This document shows positions 9,037 through 19,878 of a stretch of 64,000 nt of DNA, in pieces. Below the pieces are notes generated by a model that made no database searches, was not told where the DNA came from, and was given only the letters and a program-made list of their open reading frames with translations. Each line of letters starts with the position of its first letter. Position 1 is the stretch's first letter. Both the position numbers and the translations under genes were made by a program. Source of the DNA: Uliginosibacterium sp. 31-16. GTDB lineage: Bacteria; Pseudomonadota; Gammaproteobacteria; Burkholderiales; Rhodocyclaceae. The stretch covers positions 434,001-498,000 of the forward strand of contig NZ_JAVALZ010000003.1 of the NCBI RefSeq assembly GCF_030730865.1, given 5' to 3'.

Positions 9037-9714
9037 ATGACAACGACCTCTACGGTAAACAGCGCGGCGCAGGATATCTACGCTTCCCTGAACGGAAGTT
9101 CGGCGACGAAGACCACGACGACTGTCGAGGATCAGCAGAATCGCTTCCTGAAGCTGCTGACCACGCAGCTCAAGAATCAGGACCCACTCAACCCGATGGA
9201 CAACGCCCAGACCACGTCGCAGTTGGCGCAGATCAGTACGGTCGATGGCATTACCCAACTCAATGCGACCCTGAAAACCCTGATGGGCAGCATGCAGTCC
9301 AGCGAGGCTCTTCAGGCGGCGACGCTGGTCGGGCATGCCGTGCTGGTTCCGGGAACTGGCATGCAGGTGATTTCAGGCCAGGCCGCTGGCGGTGTGGAGC
9401 TCGAATCGGCGGCCGACAAGGTGAGTGTGACGATTACCGACAAGAACGGACTTGAAATCAAGCGGATTGATCTGGGGGCCCTGACTGCGGGTACCCACGA
9501 ATTTGTCTGGGACGGCAAGAACGAAAGTGGCACGGCTGTTGCTGATGGGATGTACAAGGTTTCGGTCACTGCTTACAAGGGCGATACCAAGGTGACGGCA
9601 AGCACGCTGCAACTGGCTTCGGTCAATAGTGTGATTACCGGTGGAAGTGAAATCCAGGTTGACGTCGGCAGCCTGGGACGTGTGTCGATGGGCGATATCA
9701 AGCTCATCCTGTAA
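9037..9714 (+). CDS. flgD: Flagellar hook assembly (hook cap) protein FlgD
   Basis: 225 residues. The N-terminal block FLKLLTTQLKNQDPLNPMDN is the FlgD hallmark needed for export and capping; the C-terminal half (from about residue 110) has the FlgD Tudor-like and Ig-like FlgD_ig region with the GTHEFVWDGKNESGTAVADG motif. FlgD caps the growing hook and is displaced by FlgK. It lies between flgC and flgE with 24- and 14-bp spacers, as in most proteobacteria. Confidence 0.96.
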   Translation: MTTTSTVNSAAQDIYASLNGSSATKTTTTVEDQQNRFLKLLTTQLKNQDPLNPMDNAQTTSQLAQISTVDGITQLNATLKTLMGSMQSSEALQAATLVGHAVLVPGTGMQVISGQAAGGVELESAADKVSVTITDKNGLEIKRIDLGALTAGTHEFVWDGKNESGTAVADGMYKVSVTAYKGDTKVTASTLQLASVNSVITGGSEIQVDVGSLGRVSMGDIKLIL

Positions 9715-9728
9715 CCGGGAGCAGAATC

Positions 9729-10955
9729 ATGGCATTCCAGCAAGGTCTCAGCGGGCTCAACTCGGCATCGAAAGCCCTCGATGTCATCAGCAATAACGTG
9801 TCCAATGCCAGCAACGTTGGCTTCAAGCTATCCGGTACCCAGTTTGCCGATGTATACGCTTCTGCCCTGAACGGGGCTTCAGCCGGCTTGCAGATCGGGA
9901 TCGGAACCCAGATTGGTCAGGTCTCCCAGGTCTTCAATCAGGGCAACATCACGCCGACCAACAACCCGCTTGATGTCGCCATCAACGGCGCGGGATTTTT
10001 CCGTATGGACAACAATGGCGCTGTGGCTTACACGCGCAACGGCCAGTTTCAGGTCGACAAGAACGGCTACATCGTCAATACGCAGGGCTATCAGCTGACC
10101 GGCTACCCGGCAAGTTCTACCGGCGCAATTTTGCCGGCCAGTCCGACGAGCATCTATATCGACACCTCCGATCTGATGCCGGCGCAGTCTGCCAATATTG
10201 CAATGGGGCTTAACCTGGATTCGCGCAGCACGGTTCCGACCAATCCCTGGGTTCCCTCCAGTGCCAACCCCGATCCGTCGACCTACAACTCTTCGACCTC
10301 AGTGACGGTGTACGACAGCCTGGGTAATGCACACATCGAGACCCTGTATTTCCGCACGGCAGGAGGCGGAAACTGGAACATGTACACCCAGCTCGACGGT
10401 GGAGCAACGAGTGCTGCTGCCACACCATTGACGTTCTCCAGTACCGGTCAGCTGACGACACCAATGCCGCTGACGATTGCAGGTCTGACTGTCACGACAG
10501 GTGCGGTTTCTCCCTTCAGTGTTGCGCTTGATCTGACCTCCAGTACCCAATACGGCAGTGCTTTCGGGGTCAACAAGCAGACTCAGGATGGTTTTGCCTC
10601 CGGGCGCCTGTCCGGTATCACCATCGGTGATGACGGGATCATTCAAGGACGTTACAGCAACGGGCAGACCCGCAATCTTGGACAGGTAGTGTTGGCCAAT
10701 TTTGCCAATCCCCAGGGCTTGCTTTCGCTTGGTAACAACCTGTGGGGCGAGTCGCCACGCTCGGGGCAGCCGCTGGTGGGAGCTCCATTGACGGGGAGCC
10801 TGGGGCAATTGACTGCAGGTTCGGTGGAAGAATCCAACGTGGATTTGACGGCAGAGCTGGTCAACATGATCACGGCGCAGCGCAATTATCAGGCGAATGC
10901 GCAATCGATCAAGACCCAGGACCAGATCATGCAGACATTGGTCAACCTGCGTTAA
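9729..10955 (+). CDS. flgE: Flagellar hook protein FlgE
   Basis: 408 residues, close to the enteric size (about 402). The N terminus (FQQGLSGLNSASKALDVISN) and C terminus (SNVDLTAELVNMITAQRNYQ) form the D0 coiled coil, and the central region supplies the D1/D2 domains of the hook subunit. LDVAINGAGFFRMDNNGAVA is the conserved D1 entry motif. The hook is the universal joint between rod and filament. Spacing and order match a canonical operon. Confidence 0.97.
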   Translation: MAFQQGLSGLNSASKALDVISNNVSNASNVGFKLSGTQFADVYASALNGASAGLQIGIGTQIGQVSQVFNQGNITPTNNPLDVAINGAGFFRMDNNGAVAYTRNGQFQVDKNGYIVNTQGYQLTGYPASSTGAILPASPTSIYIDTSDLMPAQSANIAMGLNLDSRSTVPTNPWVPSSANPDPSTYNSSTSVTVYDSLGNAHIETLYFRTAGGGNWNMYTQLDGGATSAAATPLTFSSTGQLTTPMPLTIAGLTVTTGAVSPFSVALDLTSSTQYGSAFGVNKQTQDGFASGRLSGITIGDDGIIQGRYSNGQTRNLGQVVLANFANPQGLLSLGNNLWGESPRSGQPLVGAPLTGSLGQLTAGSVEESNVDLTAELVNMITAQRNYQANAQSIKTQDQIMQTLVNLR

Positions 10956-10996
10956 TCAAGAGAGTGAAGTCTGCATAAAGCATCGGGGCACGCGTC

Positions 10997-11737
10997 ATGG
11001 ACAAGCTGATCTACACCGCAATGACTGGCGCCAAGGCCACCATGGGCCAGCAGGCCGCCGTGGCCAACAATCTGGCCAATGCGTCGACGACCGGTTTTCG
11101 CGCCGAACTGCATCGCCTGCGCGCGGTGCAGGTGCAATCCCAGGCGCAGCCAACACGCGCCTTCGTGGTCGATGCCACGGTAGGCAGCGATTTTTCGACC
11201 GGGCCTTTGCAGCGTACGGGTAACGAGCTGGATGTGGCCGTGAATGGCAAAGGCTGGCTGGCCGTAACCCTGCCGGATGGCAAAGAGGCCTATACCCGCT
11301 CTGGCAGCTTCACGATTGATGTGAATGGAGTCCTGCGTACGCAGGGCGGGCTGGAAGTCGCTGGTGATGCCGGGCAGATTTCGATTCCGCCGGACAACTC
11401 GGTTGAGGTCGCTGCCGACGGAACGATCACGGCGGTACCACTTACCGGTTCACGCAACGCTGCCAATGCCGTGGGACGCCTGAAGCTGGTGAATCCGCCA
11501 GAGGATCAGCTGGTGCGCGGCGGGGATGGCCTGTTCCGCCTCCAGAGTGGTGAAGCGGCCGAGGTGGATGAGGCGGTGCGCGTAGGCGGTGGCTATCTGG
11601 AAGGCAGCAATGTCAATCTGGTCGAACAGATGGTCAGCATGATTTCGCTGGCCCGCAATTACGAAATGCATACGCGCATGCTGCAGGGTGCGCAGGAAAA
11701 CGACAAAGCTGCCACCCAGGTGCTGGCCATGGGCTGA
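10997..11737 (+). CDS. flgF: Flagellar basal-body rod protein FlgF
   Basis: 246 residues. It has the rod family N terminus (IYTAMTGAKATMGQQAAVAN), the central LDVAVNGKGWLAVTLPDGKE motif and the C-terminal GSNVNLVEQMVSMISLARNY motif. FlgF forms a short collar of the distal rod between FlgC and FlgG. A 41-bp spacer separates it from flgE. It is distinguished from flgG by position and by the shorter, less conserved centre. Confidence 0.96.
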   Translation: MDKLIYTAMTGAKATMGQQAAVANNLANASTTGFRAELHRLRAVQVQSQAQPTRAFVVDATVGSDFSTGPLQRTGNELDVAVNGKGWLAVTLPDGKEAYTRSGSFTIDVNGVLRTQGGLEVAGDAGQISIPPDNSVEVAADGTITAVPLTGSRNAANAVGRLKLVNPPEDQLVRGGDGLFRLQSGEAAEVDEAVRVGGGYLEGSNVNLVEQMVSMISLARNYEMHTRMLQGAQENDKAATQVLAMG

Positions 11738-11825
11738 TCGTCGAGGAAAGCCGGTGAAAACCGGCGGTTATCGGCGTGATGGCTGGCCCGCGCAGGCATA
11801 AGCTGTTGGCAACAGGAGAAGCAAA

Positions 11826-12608
11826 ATGATCAGAGCTTTGTGGGTAGCCCGAACCGGCCTGGATGCACAGCAGACGCATCTGGATGTGATTTCCAATAAT
11901 CTGGCCAACGTCAGTACCAACGGCTTCAAGCGTGCGCAAGCTGTCTTTGAGGATCTGCTGTATCAGACCATGCGGCAGCCCGGGGCACAAAGCTCGCAAA
12001 GCACCCAGATTCCCTCCGGCCTGCAGATCGGAACCGGCGTGCGCACCGTGGCTACGCAGCGCATCCAGACCCAGGGCAACCTGCAGCAGACGGGCAACAC
12101 TCTGGATGTGGCAATCCAGGGCTCGGGCTATTTTCAGATCCAGCTGCCGGATGGCACGACCGCCTACACCCGCGATGGTGCGTTCCAGAAAGACTCTCAG
12201 GGACAGATGGTGACCTCCAGTGGTTATCCTGTTCAGCCGGCGATCACCATCCCATCTGATGCGTTGAGCATCACCATTGCAAAGGATGGCACGGTTAGCG
12301 TTACCCAGCCCGGGCAGGTCGCTGCCGCGCAGATCGGCACGATCCAGATCGCCAATTTCGTGAATCCAGGCGGTCTGCTCAGTACGGGCGAAAATCTCTT
12401 TCTGGAGACGGCGTCCAGCGGAACCGCGACGCCGAGTACCCCGGGAACCAATGGTACCGGTGTGCTCAACCAGAACTACGTTGAGACCTCCAACGTCAAT
12501 GTGGCGGAAGAGCTGGTGACCATGATCGAAGCCCAGCGCGCCTACGAGATCAATTCGCGTGTCGTGTCGACGGCCGATCAGATGCTGGCCAAGCTGGCGC
12601 AGCTCTGA
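11826..12608 (+). CDS. flgG: Flagellar distal rod protein FlgG
   Basis: 260 residues, exactly the enteric FlgG length. The N-terminal [20 protein letters not shown], the following [13 protein letters not shown], the [13 protein letters not shown] motif and the C-terminal [20 protein letters not shown] are diagnostic. FlgG makes the distal rod through the peptidoglycan and outer membrane rings. The 88-bp gap after flgF is the second longest in the operon; it has an ACAGGAGAAG ribosome site but no promoter that I can justify. Confidence 0.98.
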   Translation: MIRALWVARTGLDAQQTHLDVISNNLANVSTNGFKRAQAVFEDLLYQTMRQPGAQSSQSTQIPSGLQIGTGVRTVATQRIQTQGNLQQTGNTLDVAIQGSGYFQIQLPDGTTAYTRDGAFQKDSQGQMVTSSGYPVQPAITIPSDALSITIAKDGTVSVTQPGQVAAAQIGTIQIANFVNPGGLLSTGENLFLETASSGTATPSTPGTNGTGVLNQNYVETSNVNVAEELVTMIEAQRAYEINSRVVSTADQMLAKLAQL

Positions 12609-12623
12609 GGCAGGACTTTGATC

Positions 12624-13298
12624 ATGAGCTCCGCTTTTTCCCGTTACGCCTTCTTGCTGGTGCCGTGCATGCTGTCTGCCTGCAGTTTTCTGCAGCAGAC
12701 AACCAACGTGCACCAGCCGATGACGGCGAGGCCCGTGCCACCGGCGCAGGCTGTCGAAGCGACCGGTTCGATTTTCAGTGCGAGTTCGCGTTCCTTGTTC
12801 GAAGACCGCCGCGCACGCTACATCGGCGATACGCTGACCATCAATCTTGTTGAAAAGAATCAGGCCAGCAAGTCTTCCAACGCCTCGGCCAACCGTGCTT
12901 CCTCTGTCGAAATGGCGGCTCCCGTCATAACAGGGGTCATGGGGAAAAACCTTGCAACGAACATGAGTGCCACCGCCGGGGCTGATCAGACCTTTGCCGG
13001 CAAGGGGGGGGCTGCGGCCAACAATGCCTTCACCGGCACGGTGACAGTCACCGTGATCGAGGTCTATCCCAATGGCAATCTGCTGGTCTCGGGCGAAAAA
13101 CAGGTGGCCATCAATCAGGGGCAGGAGTTCATCCGTTTTTCCGGCGTGGTGAATCCGACCTATGTGACGTCCTCCAATACCGTGCAATCCACGCAGGTGG
13201 CCGATGCGCGGGTGGAATACAAGGCCAGTGGCTACATGGATGAGGCCCAGACCATGGGATGGATGCAGCGCATTTTCATGAATGTTTTGCCGTTCTGA
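12624..13298 (+). CDS. flgH: Flagellar L-ring lipoprotein FlgH
   Basis: 224 residues. The N terminus ([17 protein letters not shown]) is a lipoprotein signal with lipobox LSAC, so Cys is lipidated and the protein forms the L ring in the outer membrane. [20 protein letters not shown] and the C-terminal [20 protein letters not shown] block are FlgH signatures. The ATG at 12624 was preferred because AGGCAGGA lies eight bases upstream; a TTG at 12618 is too close to it. A 134-bp gap with a large inverted repeat separates it from flgI. Confidence 0.96.
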   Translation: MSSAFSRYAFLLVPCMLSACSFLQQTTNVHQPMTARPVPPAQAVEATGSIFSASSRSLFEDRRARYIGDTLTINLVEKNQASKSSNASANRASSVEMAAPVITGVMGKNLATNMSATAGADQTFAGKGGAAANNAFTGTVTVTVIEVYPNGNLLVSGEKQVAINQGQEFIRFSGVVNPTYVTSSNTVQSTQVADARVEYKASGYMDEAQTMGWMQRIFMNVLPF

Positions 13299-13333
13299 TC
13301 GATCCGCCTGCGGCGGAGTGCGGAGCAGGGCAT

Positions 13334-13408
13334 GCCTGAAGAGCCGCGCCCTGCTTGGGTTTTCAGACAGGGCTGCTGAAAAGGCAATACGGGCGCGGCT
13401 TTTCAGGC
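13334..13408. repeat. Inverted repeat inside the flagellar operon (flgH-flgI)
   Basis: GCCTGAAGAGCCGCGCCC (13334-13351) pairs with GGGCGCGGCTTTTCAGGC (13391-13408) at 17 of 18 positions across a 39-bp loop. Its outer arm carries the same CTGAAGAGCCGC core as the other intergenic repeats. It occupies the only long gap among flgBCDEFGHIJ and could reduce or stabilise transcript ahead of flgI and flgJ. Confidence 0.85.
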
Positions 13409-13432
13409 TGTGCTTGAGTAAAGGATGCTGAG

Positions 13433-14581
13433 ATGATGAATATTCTTCTGGACTGCTGGCGATCGGGCTCACGGGCCGTGTGCGCGCTTGCGCTGATGCT
13501 GCTTCTCACCCCTCACGACTCACTCATCAGCGCAGCGCAAGCCGAGCGCATCAAGGATCTTGCGACCATCGCCGGGGTGCGCAACAACCAGCTTGTCGGC
13601 TACGGGATTGTCGTGGGCCTGGATGGAACGGGTGACCAGACTTCTCAGGCGCCCTTCACCACCCAGAGCCTGATCAACATGCTTGGCAACCTCGGTGTGA
13701 CGATTCCTCCCGGCACTACGCTGCAGCTCAAGAACGTGGCGGCCGTGATGGTCACCATGCAGATGCCGCCGTTTGCCCAGCCCGGGCAGCAGTTCGACAT
13801 CACCGTATCTTCAATGGCCAATGCCAAGAGCCTGAAGGGCGGTACGCTGCTGATGACGCCGCTCAAGGGCGTCGATGGACAGATCTACGCGATTGCCCAG
13901 GGCAATCTGATCGTGGGTGGCGCCGGTGGTTCGGCCGGTGGTGCCAGAACCCAGATCAACCAGTTGTCTGCCGGCCGTATTCCGGCGGGCGCAACAGTCG
14001 AACGTGCCGTGCCCACCGCCGTAGGTTCCGCTGATCACGTACTGTTCGAGTTGGCGACGGCCGACTTCGGTACGGCACAGCGCGTGGCTGACGCCATCAA
14101 CATCGGAATGGGCGAAACCATGGCCTGGCCGCTGGACGGGCGCCGCATCCAGGTGCGCGCCCCTCAGGTGCCCTATGAACGCGTTGCCTTCCTCGGACGT
14201 GTCGAGAATCTCGAGGTTACGCCGATCACCGCCGCAGCACGGGTTACAGTCAATTCACGCACCGGCTCGGTGGTGATGAACCAGAACGTGTCACTGCTCG
14301 AATGTGCCATTGCTCACGGCAATCTCACTGTGACCGTGAATACCGAAACCCAGGTCAGTCAGCCCAATCCGCTGGCGGCGGGGCAGACTGTCGTGGCGCA
14401 GGCCGGGCAGGTCGATATCAAGCAGGATCAATCCAGCCTGATGCGTTTCAAGCCCGGCGTCACGCTCACCGAAGTGGTCAAGGCGCTCAATGCCGTGGGC
14501 GCCACACCGATGGACCTCATCAACATCCTGCAGGCCATGAAGGCTGCCGGCGCCCTGCGTGCCGAACTGGAAGTGATCTGA
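13433..14581 (+). CDS. flgI: Flagellar P-ring protein FlgI
   Basis: 382 residues with a Sec signal (LALMLLLTPHDSLISAAQA) and the mature start ERIKDLATIAGVRNNQLVGY, the FlgI hallmark. Downstream GLDGTGDQTSQAPFTTQSLI and the C-terminal LTEVVKALNAVGATPMDLI segments are conserved. It forms the periplasmic P ring with help from FlgA (7.2-7.9 kb). The chosen start is the first of two tandem ATGs, with AGGATGCTGAG upstream. It follows the flgH-flgI inverted repeat and is 4 bp from flgJ. Confidence 0.97.
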   Translation: MMNILLDCWRSGSRAVCALALMLLLTPHDSLISAAQAERIKDLATIAGVRNNQLVGYGIVVGLDGTGDQTSQAPFTTQSLINMLGNLGVTIPPGTTLQLKNVAAVMVTMQMPPFAQPGQQFDITVSSMANAKSLKGGTLLMTPLKGVDGQIYAIAQGNLIVGGAGGSAGGARTQINQLSAGRIPAGATVERAVPTAVGSADHVLFELATADFGTAQRVADAINIGMGETMAWPLDGRRIQVRAPQVPYERVAFLGRVENLEVTPITAAARVTVNSRTGSVVMNQNVSLLECAIAHGNLTVTVNTETQVSQPNPLAAGQTVVAQAGQVDIKQDQSSLMRFKPGVTLTEVVKALNAVGATPMDLINILQAMKAAGALRAELEVI

Positions 14582-14585
14582 AACC

Positions 14586-15479
14586 ATGATCGACCAGATC
14601 AACGTCCTCGATCCGGGCAGTCTGAGCAACCTGAAGCTGGCGGCGAAGAACAAGTCGCCCGAGTCCAATAAGCTCGTTGCCCAGCAGTTCGAAGCCATGT
14701 TCCTGCAAACCGTGATGAAGAGCATGCGTGAGGCTACTTCATCGATGGGCAGTGACAACATGTTCGAGAGCGACTCCACGCGCTTCTACCAGAGCCTGCA
14801 CGACCAGCAACTCACGGCCGTGATGGCCCAGCGTGGTGGTGTCGGTCTGGCGAAATTCATCGAACGTCAGCTTGATGGCAGCTATTACCAGCGTCCCGCC
14901 ACCTACGACCTGAAAGGCCCGCCAGTCAACGCACTGCCCCAGACTGTCGGCAGTAGCCCGCAAGCAGCGGCGACAGCCAGTCTGGGCGTGCCTTACAGTG
15001 CCAATGCGCAGGATTTCGTCAGCCAGGTCTGGCCACAGGCTGAACAGGCCGCGAGCACGCTCGGCGTGCCCGCACATTTTCTTGTCGCGCAGGCTGCGCT
15101 TGAAACCGGCTGGGGAAAATCCGTCATCACCCGCGCCGATGGAAGCTCCAGCTACAACCTCTTCAACATCAAGGCGGGCAAGGACTGGAAGGGCGCTGTT
15201 GTCGAGGCGCGTACCCTTGAATACGAAAACGGCCAGCCCGTCACCCGTACCGAACGTTTTCGCGCTTACGGTTCGTATGCCGAATCCTTTCAGGATTACG
15301 CCAGCCTTGTCGGCCAGTCTTCGCGTTACACCGCCGTGCGCGGCCAGACCGACGCCGAAGGCTTTGCTCGCGCCCTGCAGCAGGGCGGCTATGCCACTGA
15401 CCCGGCGTATGCCGACAAGCTCACCCGCGTGATCAATGGCAACACCCTGCGGCAGGGAATGATCGGATCAGCACGCTGA
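14586..15479 (+). CDS. flgJ: Flagellar rod assembly protein / peptidoglycan hydrolase FlgJ
   Basis: 297 residues in two domains. Residues 1-100 are the rod-scaffold domain with VAQQFEAMFLQTVMKSMREA; residues 145-297 are a GH73 beta-N-acetylglucosaminidase domain with HFLVAQAALETGWGKSVI, whose Glu is the catalytic residue, and the GSYAESFQDYASLV motif. FlgJ opens the peptidoglycan for rod passage and caps the rod. The two-domain form is typical of beta- and gammaproteobacteria. It is the last gene of the run; flgK and flgL do not follow, unlike in enteric bacteria, and must lie elsewhere. Confidence 0.97.
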   Translation: MIDQINVLDPGSLSNLKLAAKNKSPESNKLVAQQFEAMFLQTVMKSMREATSSMGSDNMFESDSTRFYQSLHDQQLTAVMAQRGGVGLAKFIERQLDGSYYQRPATYDLKGPPVNALPQTVGSSPQAAATASLGVPYSANAQDFVSQVWPQAEQAASTLGVPAHFLVAQAALETGWGKSVITRADGSSSYNLFNIKAGKDWKGAVVEARTLEYENGQPVTRTERFRAYGSYAESFQDYASLVGQSSRYTAVRGQTDAEGFARALQQGGYATDPAYADKLTRVINGNTLRQGMIGSAR

Positions 15480-15555
15480 AACCCCGTGTCTGGCGGACCT
15501 CTTCAGCATGCCTGCCCGCAGAGCAAGGCTGCATGCGGCTCTTCAGAAAGCCTTT
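15477..15555. repeat. Intergenic palindromic repeat downstream of flgJ
   Basis: Starting at the flgJ stop codon, CTGAAACCCCGTGTCTGGCG and GACCTCTTCAG (to about 15506) form one imperfect hairpin unit, and a second half unit (GCATGCGGCTCTTCAGAAAG) follows at 15531-15550. Both share the core of the repeat family. No T-run follows. Confidence 0.65.
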
Positions 15556-15620
15556 AGCTCCCTGTCAGGATGCTTTCCCCGCTGGTTTGAATGCCCTTGC
15601 CGGCCAATATTCCATGAGCG

Positions 15621-17257
15621 TCAGAAACCCAGTTCGCGGATCAGAACGGCTGCGGCTTGGCGCAGGTAAGGCCAGGCGGGGGCTTCCCAGCGTGCGTTTA
15701 TGGTGAGACGCCCGTTCGGGAATCCGTTGTCCGCCTTTTTCCCGTGTGAGGATGTGCCCGCCCAGTTCGGCGGCCAGTTCTGTATGGATGAGTGTTCGGG
15801 AGGCATCGTGGTCCACACTGGCCACCGTCAGATGCAGGGCTGCTCCGTCAGCCGCGTCGCTGATGAACAGGGCCGGATTGCCGGGGGCAATCCGTTGCAC
15901 GGCCTCCTCATCGAGCCAGGTTTCAACGACCTGGCGACCATCGTCGCGGATGAGCAGCGCAATCTTTTCTCGTCGGGCAACCCACTGGCCGGGTTGCATG
16001 TCGGGGTCGAGCAGACGGAATTGGCCGCTGAACGGAGCGCGCGGCGCGTACTGGAATGATTCGGCCGCGAGGCTGGCGGCCTCGGCTTGTGCGGAGGCGA
16101 GCAGATTTTCGTTTTCCAAGAGATGGCTGCGCGACTCGGAGTCGAATCCGGATGCGGCGGCTTGCCAGCTCAGACGTTCGATTTTGGCCACTTGCGTCTG
16201 GCGGCACATTTCGAGGTCGGGCACATGAAGCTGGATGAGTACGCTGCCTGCTGCAACCTTGTCTCCATCACGGAAGGGCATTTCGTCGACATGGGCCCCC
16301 GAAGGTGAGAATACCGGCCACAACTCTGCGGGGCGCAGAATTGCACTGGCGCTGATGCGGCCGGGCCAGGGAAGCACAAGCAGCACGATCATCATGGTCG
16401 AAGCGATGGCGCTGTAGAAAGTGCGCTTGCTATTCCGGATGGTCGGCCAGCGTTGCTTCCACGCCAGCCACTCCTGCCTGAAAGGAGCCAGTACGAACCA
16501 CAGGATTTCAACGGCAAACAGTACGATGCCGATCAGCTTCACGGAGAAGTGATAGACCAGCAGCGCAATCCCGAGAAACAGGCTCAGGCGATTCAACCAG
16601 GTGGTCCAGGCGAAGGCGATCAGCGCACGTTGTTTGGCCCGGCCGATGTGCTCGGGAGGCGCTTCGCCAAGCGCGAAAAGCAGCTCCCTCAATTTCCAGC
16701 GGGCCAGCGCAAAACTGCGCTCGTGCAGGTTGGGCATGTCGAGCCAGTCGGACAGGATGAAGTATCCGTCAAAGCGCATGAAGGGGCTGGCGTTGATGGC
16801 CAGAGTAGCAACCCAGCTGGTTGTGGCCAGCATGAAGGCTGCCGAGCGCAAGGCGCCGTCGGGCAGCAGCGCCCAGGCCAGTGTCGACCAGGCCGCAATG
16901 ATGAGTTCGGTCACGATGCCTGCTGCGGCGACCTGCAGGCGCTGGCGCGAGTCGGTAAGGCGCCAGGTTTCGTTGGTGTCGGTGTAGGCCACGGGCCACA
17001 TCACCAGAAAGGCCACGCCCATGGTGGGCACGCGACACCCCAGACGCTTTGCCGTGAAGGCGTGCCCCAGCTCGTGCAGTAGCTTCACGCAGAACAACGC
17101 GACACCGTAGGCGGCAAGTCCTTCCATGTTGAAGGTGTCGATGAGCGTGGCGGGGAAGAATTCCCAGTACTGCAGGATGTGCGTGCCCCAGCCCCAGCAG
17201 CAAGGCTGCAATGGTCAGCCATGCGAATGTGCGTGTGTAGAAGAACTTATGTTCAAT
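15621..17257 (-). pseudogene. Decayed M50 peptidase / HlyD-type membrane protein
   Basis: The longest open stretch has [15 protein letters not shown], an HExxH-like zinc motif of site-2 (M50) proteases (here HELGH), followed by [18 protein letters not shown], several membrane segments and a HlyD/biotinyl-lipoyl adaptor half ([20 protein letters not shown]). Such fusions usually have about 700 residues. Here the N-terminal third is absent. Near 17180 the reading frame breaks: [20 protein letters not shown] lies in one frame and [16 protein letters not shown] in the next. Near 15710 it breaks again: [12 protein letters not shown] is followed in another frame by [14 protein letters not shown] and a stop at 15621, with about 20 family residues missing between. 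An in-frame stop at 17258 closes the 5' end. Intact relatives usually accompany adhesin or secretion genes; none remain here. Confidence 0.8.
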
Positions 17258-17340
17258 TCAGTCGGGCTGAGTCTTCCCAGACTCTGCTCCCAAGCGCTAA
17301 AAGAGGCTTGAAGGGATATGGTAGAAAGATGGGTAGAAAC

Positions 17341-17367
17341 AAAAAAGCGCCCCGAAAGGCGCTTTTT
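17341..17367 (-). terminator. Rho-independent terminator of tRNA-Ser
   Basis: GCGCC (17347-17351) and GGCGC (17358-17362) with flanking A5/T5 form a 10-bp stem that on the minus strand ends in a T-run. It lies 12 bp beyond the tRNA 3' end. Confidence 0.85.
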
Positions 17368-17378
17368 ATCTGCATCTG

Positions 17379-17468
<90 letters not shown>

Positions 17469-17479
17469 GCGAGCCGCGA

Positions 17480-17507
17480 ATTATATAGGGCTGACTGGCT
17501 TTGTCCA
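17480..17507 (-). promoter_or_regulatory. Sigma-70 promoter of tRNA-Ser
   Basis: Minus strand: TGGACA (17507-17502), a 16-bp spacer and TATAAT (17485-17480). The -10 is perfect and the -35 matches TTGACA at five of six positions; transcription would begin a few bases before the tRNA 5' end at 17468. Confidence 0.75.
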
Positions 17508-17526
17508 GCTTTCAGGGCAGGATTTT

Positions 17527-18123
17527 TCAGCCTTTGGCGAGGATCGCCTTGCCGTCGATGAGCGCGTCGACTTGCGCCAGGGTAACGACCGGTACGCCGG
17601 CTGCTTCCAGCATCTTGTGACCTTGCTTGAAACTCTTGGCTACGAGGAAGGCTGCGGCGACCGGGGTGCAGCCTGCTTCCTTGGTGATTTCGACCAGTGC
17701 AGTGGCGGTGCGGCCGTTGGAGAGAAAGTCATCCACGATGGCGACGCGCAGCCCCGGAGTCAGGTACTTCTGGCTCACGACCATCTTGACCTGCCCGCCC
17801 TTGGTGGGCGAGGGGATGACACGCGAGATGGAGGGGATCTCGACATCTGGATGGTATTTCTTGGCGTAGACCATCGGCACGTCCAGTTCGAGTGCCACCA
17901 TCAGCCCTGGCGCGATGCCGCTGGCTTCCGCGGTGAGGATCATGTCCGGCTTGAACTGACGCAGGCGCTCGGCGATCTCCCGGGCCATGCGCTGCATGAA
18001 ACCGGGCTCGATGCGGTGATTCAGGAAATGGTCGATCTTGAGGATTTCATTACCCTGGACGATGCCTTCGCGTTCGATGCGTTCGGCGAGTTCGGGCATT
18101 GGGCTGATCAGTGAGATATTCAT
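17527..18123 (-). CDS. xpt: Xanthine phosphoribosyltransferase (Xpt type)
   Basis: 198 residues, similar in length and layout to Bacillus Xpt. It would convert xanthine plus PRPP to XMP for purine salvage. The PRPP-binding loop is LRVAIVDDFLSNGRTATAL, preceded by ILTAEASGIAPGLMVAL, and the N terminus has the GNEILKIDHFLNHRIEP segment that is typical of Xpt rather than of Gpt or HprT. The ATG at 18123 gives MNISLISPMPELAERI; an internal ATG at 18099 matches the Bacillus N terminus better but has no better ribosome site, so the start is uncertain. It is downstream of lysS on the same strand, separated by a hairpin. Confidence 0.85.
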   Translation of the reverse strand: MNISLISPMPELAERIEREGIVQGNEILKIDHFLNHRIEPGFMQRMAREIAERLRQFKPDMILTAEASGIAPGLMVALELDVPMVYAKKYHPDVEIPSISRVIPSPTKGGQVKMVVSQKYLTPGLRVAIVDDFLSNGRTATALVEITKEAGCTPVAAAFLVAKSFKQGHKMLEAAGVPVVTLAQVDALIDGKAILAKG

Positions 18124-18175
18124 GCTGTGGCCTGCTGGTGGATTCGATGAAGTGGAAACTGGGTTCTCAAAGCGC

Positions 18176-18207
18176 AAACCGGGCTCGTGTTGCCGCGAGC
18201 CCGGTTT
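18176..18207 (-). terminator. Strong hairpin downstream of lysS
   Basis: A perfect 12-bp stem, AAACCGGGCTCG (18176-18187) with CGAGCCCGGTTT (18196-18207), and an 8-base loop. On the minus strand it is followed only by a broken T-run (TTTGCGCTTTG), so termination after lysS may be partial. Confidence 0.6.
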
Positions 18208-18231
18208 GTCTGAAGGGTGTTTTGCGCGCGC

Positions 18232-19746
<1,515 letters not shown>

Positions 19747-19878
19747 GGTCGTTTCCCGGATTCAGGGTGTCGCAGACATGTTGGCTGCGGAAAGTCCGTT
19801 ATTTTGACCGATCAGAGCAGAAATCGCGAGTCGCACGTCGAAAATCGGGGTGATGACGGCGGTTTTGCGATACCGCGG

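Noticed and set aside
11634..13472. A 612-codon minus-strand open frame
   Set aside because: Antisense to flgF, flgG and flgH, all clearly coding.
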